Source of the DNA: Marinosulfonomonas sp.
GTDB lineage: Bacteria; Pseudomonadota; Alphaproteobacteria; Rhodobacterales; Rhodobacteraceae
NCBI GenBank assembly: GCA_022712735.1
Contig: JAFLKA010000311.1
Span: forward strand, 1-6,304
Length of the DNA stretch: 6,304 nucleotides
Direction: 5' to 3'
Within the stretch, counting starts at the first letter, position 1. Every line of letters starts with the position of its first letter. The notes beneath the pieces were generated by a model. It was not told where the DNA came from. It saw only the letters and a list, made by a program, of their open reading frames with translations, and did no database searches. Both the position numbers and the translations under genes were made by a program. This document shows, one piece after another, positions 1 through 5,011 of the stretch.

Positions 1-1691
1 GCCAAATCCTCGCCCGCAACACCGGCCATCGCGCCCGCGTCCGCCAGTTGCCCGAACGCATCCAGCACCCGAACCGGCGCCCATGTGGTTCCGGCCAAAT
101 CCTCGTCGCTCAACGCGCCTTGATGCGACGACACAGCCAACCGTTCCAGCATCTGCACAAACAGCCCCGACAGCGGCAGACTGGACCATTGCGCATTGGC
201 AGTCACATGAAACAGCACCACCTGCCCCTCGCCCATCCCCTTGCGCGTCACCAGCGGCGTGCCATCGGCCAATGATGCAATCACGCGGCTCGCCAGTTTC
301 GGATCGGGTTGCGCCAGAACTTGCGAGGTCACCGTCACATCGGCCGGAATATCCAGCCCGAAAAACGGCGACGTATCGGGAAACGGTTGCAACGCCTTTG
401 GCTGCCCCCAACTCATCGCGCCGCCCACCGTGCGCCCGCCCGCTCGCAAGCGCACCGGCATCAACGCGTCTTCAACACTGCGGCTAAGATCGCTCGCCGC
501 CATCCGGATACCGGCAAACCGCACCAGCAATCCGCCCGCTTCAACCCATTCGATCAACCCCGTCGTCTGCCCCTCGGTCAGCTTGGCAACATCAGCCAGC
601 ACGATCACATCGGGGTTGGCAGGCAACACATCCTCAAGCCCGCCTTTGATCAGGTCTGCCGTCGGCTCCAGCGCTTGGTTCAGGTAATGCAAAGGCGACA
701 GCAGTTGCAGCCCCTCACGCGCATCATGCGGCGCAATCAACGCCACTTCGCGGCGGCGCAAACCATCATCGGCCAGCGTCACAGCCCCCGCCGAATTCAC
801 CCCCTGCACCACAAACCGCGAAATCCGGTTGCGCAGTTCCGGCGGCAGGCTCAGCGCCACCTCGCCCGTATCCGCGCCCGTTTCAAACACCACATCAACC
901 CGCGCCAGTTCCCGTTCCACCCCCGCAGGGTCCAGCCCAATCGCGGCAATAGTCAACGTCGCATCCGCCGCCGGATCGCTGCGCACCGCGGTGATCTGCA
1001 ATGCACCATCCTTGATCGTGACAGGTCGCAAGCCCACCACCGCGCGCGGCGTCTGCATCACCGTCACCGGCCCCTTGGCCTCGAACGCTTCCAGCAGCAC
1101 TTCGCGCCCCTCACGGGCCAATCCATCCGACAGCCAATAGGTTTCAAAGCTGTCGCCGCCAAACGCACCTACCCATTCGCCCATATCCTCGCGCGTCGGC
1201 TCCCACGCTTGCGGTGTTATTCCCGCCAATCGGGTCTGCCATACATCCGCCGATAAAAACTGCGCATCACCCGCAGGTAAATCCGTCAAAACCACCACCG
1301 AAACCACGCGCCCTGCGCGTGACGCTTCCTCAAGCAGCCCCGCAATCCGGTCCTGGCGTTTGCCCCAGTCCTGCGCATCGGCCCATGTGCCATCCGCCAC
1401 GATCAGCAACGGACCACTGCCCATAGTGTCGTCCTTGGGGTTTAGCACCGGCCCCGCAAACCCGACGATCACCGCCGCAATCGCCAGCATCCGTAGCAGC
1501 ATCAACCACCACGGCGTTTTGTCGGCATGCACCTCGTCATCGGTCAGGCCTAACAACAACGCCACGCCGGGAAACCGCCGCTTGATCGGTGCAGGTGGCA
1601 CCGCCCGCAGCAATATCCACAGGATCGGCAAAGCGATCAGCCCCAGCAACAGCCAGGGTGCGGTAAATCCTATGGGGCCTAACATAAACAT
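1..1691 (-). CDS. BatA-N / DUF4159-type membrane protein, N-terminal part (3' end outside window)
   Basis: The reading frame is open from an ATG at 1691 to the left edge without a stop, giving about 563 residues. It starts MFMLGPIGFTAPWLLLG. Two hydrophobic segments (about residues 9-31 and 61-83), with a PxxIKRRFPG loop between them, match the N-terminal BatA/aerotolerance-regulator membrane anchor. A vWA-like strand follows (LLIVADGTWADAQDW, about 95-109). Its MIDAS is degenerate: D100-G-T-W replaces DxSxS. A Rossmann or glutamine-amidotransferase-like stretch lies around 360-395 (VLADVAKLTEG, then GLIEWVEAGGLLVRFAG). A block near 430-525 contains a WSSLPLSGLFVQML signature. In relatives this architecture ends with a DUF4159 domain, and the whole protein is roughly 900 residues. 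That domain is not visible here, so the DUF4159 label is inferred. The ATG overlaps the DUF58 stop (TGATG), with GGAG about 11 bases upstream. It is probably an inner-membrane partner of the MoxR ATPase; its biochemical role is unknown. Confidence 0.85.
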   Translation of the reverse strand, partial: MFMLGPIGFTAPWLLLGLIALPILWILLRAVPPAPIKRRFPGVALLLGLTDDEVHADKTPWWLMLLRMLAIAAVIVGFAGPVLNPKDDTMGSGPLLIVADGTWADAQDWGKRQDRIAGLLEEASRAGRVVSVVVLTDLPAGDAQFLSADVWQTRLAGITPQAWEPTREDMGEWVGAFGGDSFETYWLSDGLAREGREVLLEAFEAKGPVTVMQTPRAVVGLRPVTIKDGALQITAVRSDPAADATLTIAAIGLDPAGVERELARVDVVFETGADTGEVALSLPPELRNRISRFVVQGVNSAGAVTLADDGLRRREVALIAPHDAREGLQLLSPLHYLNQALEPTADLIKGGLEDVLPANPDVIVLADVAKLTEGQTTGLIEWVEAGGLLVRFAGIRMAASDLSRSVEDALMPVRLRAGGRTVGGAMSWGQPKALQPFPDTSPFFGLDIPADVTVTSQVLAQPDPKLASRVIASLADGTPLVTRKGMGEGQVVLFHVTANAQWSSLPLSGLFVQMLERLAVSSHQGALSDEDLAGTTWAPVRVLDAFGQLADAGAMAGVAGEDL

Positions 1692-2566
1692 CAGTGCCGC
1701 CGCTCCAACGCATGATAAAGCCATGTGAGCGCCACCCGTGGTGCGTCATTGGTGTGGTGGCAGGAATATTGCCAACCGGTTGCATGGGCCAAATCTGCCA
1801 GTGCGGCTTTGCGCTCGGCCAACCGCTGCAAATACCGGTCGCGCAAATCACTCGCCTTCAGGGTTTCATGCCGCATCGTGCCCGCCATGCTTTCGAATAT
1901 CGTGCGCCCGTCAAACGGGAACGCCTCTTCTTGCGGGTCCAGAACCTGCAACAATGCGCCTTTGACACCGCGATCCGCAGCATCCGTCAGCGCGTCTTTT
2001 ACACTTTCAAAATCGCCCATAAAGTCCGATACAAACACCGCCCGCGTGTTAGGCCGCATCCCGTGTGTTTCGGGCGCACCAAAATCCGCATGCCCTGCCA
2101 CGTCCGATAATTCCTGCACCATCCGCAGCAGTTGCCCCTGCCCCGTGCGCGGTGGGTTGGCGCTACTGGTCAGCCCGACCCGCTCGCCCCCGCGCACCAA
2201 CAACACCGATACAGCCATCGCCAACACCCGCGCTCGCTCGCCTTTAGTAATCAGGTCTTTGGCCGATGAAAACGCCATCGAGGCTGCCTCGTCGACCCAC
2301 AGCATCACCGATTGCGCCGCCTGCCATTCCTTTTGCCGGATGAAATGCACGTCCGATCTGGCTGACCGCCGCCAATCAATCTGCCGCGCCTCGTCTCCGT
2401 CTACCGCCACGCGGTATTGCCAGAATTCATCCCCCATACCGGAATGCCGCCGCCCGTGTTCGCCCAGCAGCACCATTGCCGCCAAACGTTCAGCATCCGC
2501 CAGCAACGGCGGCAACGCCCCCGCCAGTTCGGCCGATTTACGTCTAAGGGCAGCAGGTGTTGTCAC
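1691..2566 (-). CDS. DUF58 domain protein (vWA-like, MoxR partner)
   Basis: This is a 291-residue soluble protein with no membrane segment seen. The DUF58 signature is clear at about residues 46-70: DEFWQYR, then GDEARQIDWRRSAR, which matches the family pattern EF..R.Y..GD..R.IDW..SAR. A vWA-type fold follows. The first strand reads LWVDEAASM (D92, A94, S96), so the middle serine of the DxSxS MIDAS is alanine. A later FVSDFMGD strand would supply the second acidic site. DUF58 proteins are nearly always encoded beside MoxR ATPases and are thought to work as their partner or adaptor; the substrate is unknown. The start is a GTG that shares GTGA with the moxR stop. A GAGG at 2577-2574 lies 7 bases upstream and supports this start. 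The stop overlaps the start of the next gene. Length is ordinary for the short alphaproteobacterial form that lacks N-terminal membrane helices. Confidence 0.93.
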   Translation of the reverse strand: MTTPAALRRKSAELAGALPPLLADAERLAAMVLLGEHGRRHSGMGDEFWQYRVAVDGDEARQIDWRRSARSDVHFIRQKEWQAAQSVMLWVDEAASMAFSSAKDLITKGERARVLAMAVSVLLVRGGERVGLTSSANPPRTGQGQLLRMVQELSDVAGHADFGAPETHGMRPNTRAVFVSDFMGDFESVKDALTDAADRGVKGALLQVLDPQEEAFPFDGRTIFESMAGTMRHETLKASDLRDRYLQRLAERKAALADLAHATGWQYSCHHTNDAPRVALTWLYHALERRH

Positions 2567-3570
2567 GCGGCAGCCTCGTTTCTGGTCACCTGCGCCACCA
2601 CTGAATCAATCAATGCGCCCAGCGTTTCACCGCGTGCCTTGGCGGCAAACGAAAGCGCCATCCGGTGCATCATCACAGGTCGCGCCATATCCGCCACATC
2701 GTCCAATGTGGGCGCCAGCCGCCCGTCCAGCAATGCCGCCGCCCGCACCATCAACATCAACGCTTGCGCCGCCCGCGGCCCCGGCCCCCACGATACATTC
2801 TCGCGCACAGCATCGCCTGCCAACGCGTCCTCGGGTCGACAGGCGCGAACCAGATCAAGGATCATTTCCAGCACCGCATCCCCCACCGGCATCCGGCGCA
2901 ATAATGTCTGTGCATCCAGCAATTCCTGCGCGGTGAACACCTGGCTCACCTCGCCTTCCTCAATGCCCGTCGTGGCCAGAATAATCGCCTTTTCCGTATC
3001 ACGATCCGGATAATCCACATCAATCTGCACCAAAAACCGGTCCAACTGCGCTTCGGGCAATGGATAGGTGCCTTCCTGCTCAATCGGGTTTTGCGTTGCC
3101 AGCACATGAAACGGCACACCCAGTTCGCGTTCTTTACCCGCAATGCTCACCTGCTTTTCCTGCATCGCCTGCAACAGCGCTGATTGGGTCCGTGGCGAGG
3201 CACGGTTAATCTCGTCCGCCAGTAACAACTGACAGAAAATCGGCCCCTCGATAAACCGGAAGGCCCGCTTGCCATCCTTGCTCTCGTCCAGCACCTCGGA
3301 GCCCAGAATATCGGCAGGCATCAAATCCGGCGTGAACTGTATCCGTGCACCATTAAGGCCCATCACGGTCGACAATGATTCAACCAGCCGCGTCTTGCCC
3401 AGCCCCGGCAGACCGATCAGCAATCCATGCCCCCCACACAACAAAGCGCTTAACGTCAGGTCCACAACACGGTCCTGCCCGATAAAGCGATGCGAAATAG
3501 ACGCCTTGGCCTCAATCAGTTTTGCGCCCAGCGCCTCGATATCAGCAACCAGATTTTCAGCTTTACCCAT
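2563..3570 (-). CDS. MoxR-family AAA+ ATPase
   Basis: This is a 335-residue AAA+ ATPase of the MoxR group, full length for the family. Visible motifs in order: Walker A GLPGLGKT (53-60), Walker B LLLADE (115-120) followed by INRASPRTQSALLQAMQE, sensor 1 in LATQNP (N161), arginine finger in EAQLDRF (R178), and sensor 2 GPGPRAAQAL (262-271). All key residues for ATP binding and hydrolysis are intact, so an active ring-forming ATPase is expected. MoxR proteins act as chaperone-like machines that help activate or assemble other proteins or complexes (for example methanol dehydrogenase maturation in Paracoccus), usually with vWA-domain partners. It is the first gene of the minus-strand cluster and overlaps the DUF58 gene by four bases. 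The ATG at 3570 is supported by AAGGGAG about 7 bases upstream. The MoxR subfamily and the client protein cannot be told from this sequence. Confidence 0.97.
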   Translation of the reverse strand: MGKAENLVADIEALGAKLIEAKASISHRFIGQDRVVDLTLSALLCGGHGLLIGLPGLGKTRLVESLSTVMGLNGARIQFTPDLMPADILGSEVLDESKDGKRAFRFIEGPIFCQLLLADEINRASPRTQSALLQAMQEKQVSIAGKERELGVPFHVLATQNPIEQEGTYPLPEAQLDRFLVQIDVDYPDRDTEKAIILATTGIEEGEVSQVFTAQELLDAQTLLRRMPVGDAVLEMILDLVRACRPEDALAGDAVRENVSWGPGPRAAQALMLMVRAAALLDGRLAPTLDDVADMARPVMMHRMALSFAAKARGETLGALIDSVVAQVTRNEAAA

Positions 3571-3576
3571 GACAAC

Positions 3577-3584
3577 TCTCCCTT
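3577..3584 (-). promoter_or_regulatory. Shine-Dalgarno site of the moxR-type gene
   Basis: On the minus strand the bases read AAGGGAGA, with the GGAG core 7 bases before the ATG at 3570. This is the strongest ribosome-binding site in the window. It fixes the moxR start and suggests that the first gene of the cluster is well translated, with the two downstream genes following by coupling. Confidence 0.75.
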
Positions 3585-3601
3585 AACGCGGTTATGACAG
3601 T

Positions 3602-3630
3602 ATTTAACGGGCAAATTGCATGGGATTCAA
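3602..3630 (-). promoter_or_regulatory. Weak candidate sigma-70-type promoter for the moxR cluster
   Basis: On the minus strand a -35-like TTGAAT (3630-3625) and a -10-like TTAAAT (3607-3602) are separated by 17 bases. Each matches 4 of 6 consensus positions. A start site near 3595 would leave a leader of about 25 bases before the ATG at 3570. It is the best-spaced pair I found in this 72-base divergent gap, but matches of this quality occur by chance in an AT-richer stretch. Confidence 0.3.
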
Positions 3631-3646
3631 ACGGCAAACGCTATGA
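3620..3646 (+). other. Possible 8-codon leader ORF coupled to the DUF1285 gene
   Basis: An ATG at 3620 opens a short frame encoding MGFKRQTL. It ends at a TGA at 3644-3646, which overlaps the DUF1285 start ATG (3643-3645) as ATGA. A weak purine-rich stretch (ACGGGC, 3607-3612) lies 7 bases upstream. The DUF1285 start has no good Shine-Dalgarno of its own, so coupling from this mini-ORF is possible. The peptide is too short to judge by composition, and the arrangement may be chance. Confidence 0.2.
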
Positions 3647-4206
3647 ATGATGAAAAGATTGTGAAGCCATCGGCAGAAAGCCTGGCATCCGCCGCGCAAA
3701 AGGCGTCAAAGGGCGGTTTGCCGCCGGTGCATTTATGGAATCCCGAATTTTGCGGTGATCTGGATATGCGGATTGCGCGGGACGGGACGTGGTTTTATCT
3801 GGGCACCCCGATCGGGCGGCCCGAACTTGTGCGCCTGTTCTCGACCATCCTGCGGCGCGACGGCGATGATTACTTCCTTGTCACCCCCGTAGAAAAGGTC
3901 GGCATCACCGTTGATGACGCGCCCTTTGTGGCGGTGGATTTCGAGGTGGAGGACGAAAACCTGATCTTTGAAACCAATGTCGGCGATTATATTACGGCGG
4001 GGGCTGATAATCCGATCCGCGTGCTGCGCGATCCCGACACAGGCGAGCCATCGCCCTACGTGCTGGTCCGCGCCAATCTAGAGGCGCTGATTGACCGCAA
4101 AAGTTTCTACCGCCTTGTCGATATCGGCGCGCATCATAACGACTGGTTCGGCCTATGGTCCGGCGGTGCCTTTTTCCCGATTATCCCAAGTGACGAGTTA
4201 CCCTAG
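3643..4206 (+). CDS. DUF1285 domain protein
   Basis: This is a 187-residue soluble protein with no signal peptide or membrane helix. It is recognised as DUF1285 by the run WNPEFCGDLDMRIARDGTWFY (about residues 32-52), the following GTPIGRPELVRLFSTILRRD, a TPVEKVGI strand, and the C-terminal SFYRLVDIGAHHNDWFGLWSGGAFFPI block. The length fits the family. From memory, structures of family members exist (one from a Roseobacter relative), and a signalling role was suggested on structural grounds; the true function is unknown. I chose the ATG at 3643 because the product then begins MNDEKIVKPS, typical for the family. A TTG at 3616 would add nine residues with no conserved look. No strong Shine-Dalgarno is seen for either start. 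It is divergent from the moxR cluster and lies one base upstream of hyi, so the two are probably co-transcribed. Confidence 0.93.
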   Translation: MNDEKIVKPSAESLASAAQKASKGGLPPVHLWNPEFCGDLDMRIARDGTWFYLGTPIGRPELVRLFSTILRRDGDDYFLVTPVEKVGITVDDAPFVAVDFEVEDENLIFETNVGDYITAGADNPIRVLRDPDTGEPSPYVLVRANLEALIDRKSFYRLVDIGAHHNDWFGLWSGGAFFPIIPSDELP

Positions 4207-4207
4207 G

Positions 4208-4963
4208 ATGCCCACATTCTGCGCCAACCTGACGATGATGTTCACTGAACATGCCTGTATCGACCGCTTCGGTGCGGCCAAAGACGCTGGCTTTGACGTG
4301 GTGGAAATCCTGTTCCCTTACGATCATCCCGCGCAGGAAATGCGCTCGGCCCTAATCAAACATGACCTGAAACTGGCGCTGATCAACACCCCGCCGCCAA
4401 ACTGGGCAGGCGGGGACCGTGGCTATGCCGCCATCCCGAATGGCGAAAAACGCTTTCAATATGATTTCAAACGCACCATGCGCTATGCGCAACTGCTAAA
4501 ATCGACCCACATCCACATCATGGCCGGCCGCGCCAAAGGGGCCGTGGCCCGCGCCACATTTATCAAAAACCTGAAATGGGCTGCCGCGCACGCCCCGAAA
4601 CAAAGCCTGACCATCGAGCCGATCAACCAGACCGATATCCCCGGCTATTTCCTGCATGATTTTGACCAGGCCGCCGAGATTCTGGACGCCGTCGCCGCCC
4701 CGAACGTCAACCTGCAATTTGACGCCTATCATGCCCATATGATCACCGGTGATCTGCCCGCAACATGGGAATCTCACGGCAAGCGCGCCGTGCATATCCA
4801 GATCGCTGGCGCAGAAGGACGGCATGAACCGGTTGGCGGCGATATAGATTACCCTGCCTTTTTCAAACAACTGGATGCGGATGGCTACAAAGGCGTAGTC
4901 AGCGGCGAATACAACCCGAAAAACCACACTCTGGACGGGTTGGGCTGGATTAACCCCTCATAG
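4208..4963 (+). CDS. hyi: Hydroxypyruvate isomerase
   Basis: This is a 251-residue TIM-barrel enzyme of the xylose-isomerase-like superfamily. It is expected to interconvert hydroxypyruvate and tartronate semialdehyde in glyoxylate metabolism in the cytoplasm. It opens with FCANLTMMFTE, matching the usual F.ANLSMLF.E start of Hyi. Expected catalytic and metal residues are present: E137 in LTIEPIN, D172 and H175 in QFDAYH, Q198 in HIQIAG, and E234 in SGEY. E137 and E234 match the catalytic glutamate pair (143 and 240) of the E. coli enzyme. The signature GRHEP....DIDY is also present. Length is close to the usual ~258. The ATG at 4208 follows the DUF1285 stop by one base; a longer reading from TTG at 4091 would overlap DUF1285 and has no support. 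There is no clear Shine-Dalgarno, so translational coupling is likely. No other glyoxylate-pathway gene is visible nearby. A related sugar isomerase or epimerase is a less likely alternative. Confidence 0.93.
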   Translation: MPTFCANLTMMFTEHACIDRFGAAKDAGFDVVEILFPYDHPAQEMRSALIKHDLKLALINTPPPNWAGGDRGYAAIPNGEKRFQYDFKRTMRYAQLLKSTHIHIMAGRAKGAVARATFIKNLKWAAAHAPKQSLTIEPINQTDIPGYFLHDFDQAAEILDAVAAPNVNLQFDAYHAHMITGDLPATWESHGKRAVHIQIAGAEGRHEPVGGDIDYPAFFKQLDADGYKGVVSGEYNPKNHTLDGLGWINPS

Positions 4964-4975
4964 GTTTTCCGCTTC

Positions 4976-5009
4976 TTCTTGCTTCAAATACCTGCGCCGC
5001 AGGCAAGAA
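4976..5009. terminator. Nested inverted repeat between convergent hyi and polA, probable two-way transcription end
   Basis: The 48-base gap between the two convergent stops holds an inner stem CCTGC/GCAGG (4991-4995 and 4999-5003, loop GCC) inside an outer match TTCTTG/CAAGAA (4976-4981 and 5004-5009). Nine bases lie unpaired on the left side. There is no long T run on either strand, so this is not a textbook intrinsic terminator, but its place between two converging genes fits termination in both directions. The TTCAAATAC-stem-loop pattern resembles palindromes I recall downstream of many Rhodobacteraceae genes; this was not checked. Confidence 0.5.
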
Positions 5010-5011
5010 AA

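Noticed and set aside
309..1256. A 315-codon plus-strand open frame opposite the large membrane protein
   Set aside because: The product is an Arg/His/Gln-rich string with no domain. The minus-strand frame has membrane segments and conserved motifs across the same bases.
1537..1851. A 104-codon minus-strand frame across the DUF58 / membrane-protein junction
   Set aside because: It is a different frame from both real genes and ends within the second; the TGATG junction and continuous conserved frames on either side exclude a frameshift or fusion.
1725..2936. A 403-codon plus-strand open frame opposite the DUF58 and moxR genes
   Set aside because: It is rich in Ser, Pro, Arg, Ala and Cys with no recognisable domain, and it lies antisense to two clearly real genes. 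Long antisense frames like this arise from third-position GC bias.
3616..3642. A TTG start that would lengthen DUF1285 by nine residues
   Set aside because: The added residues show no family similarity, and the ATG at 3643 gives a typical N-terminus.
3571..3642. A CtrA site in the divergent gap
   Set aside because: TTAA copies are present but 21 bases apart rather than 11, and the flanking bases do not match the CtrA consensus.
4496..4927. A 143-codon minus-strand frame opposite hyi
   Set aside because: It is antisense to a gene with all catalytic residues intact, has no recognisable motif, and no upstream signal supports it.
4091..4963. A longer version of hyi starting at TTG 4091
   Set aside because: The extra 39 residues overlap the conserved C-terminus of DUF1285 in another frame. 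The ATG at 4208 gives the normal Hyi N-terminus and length.
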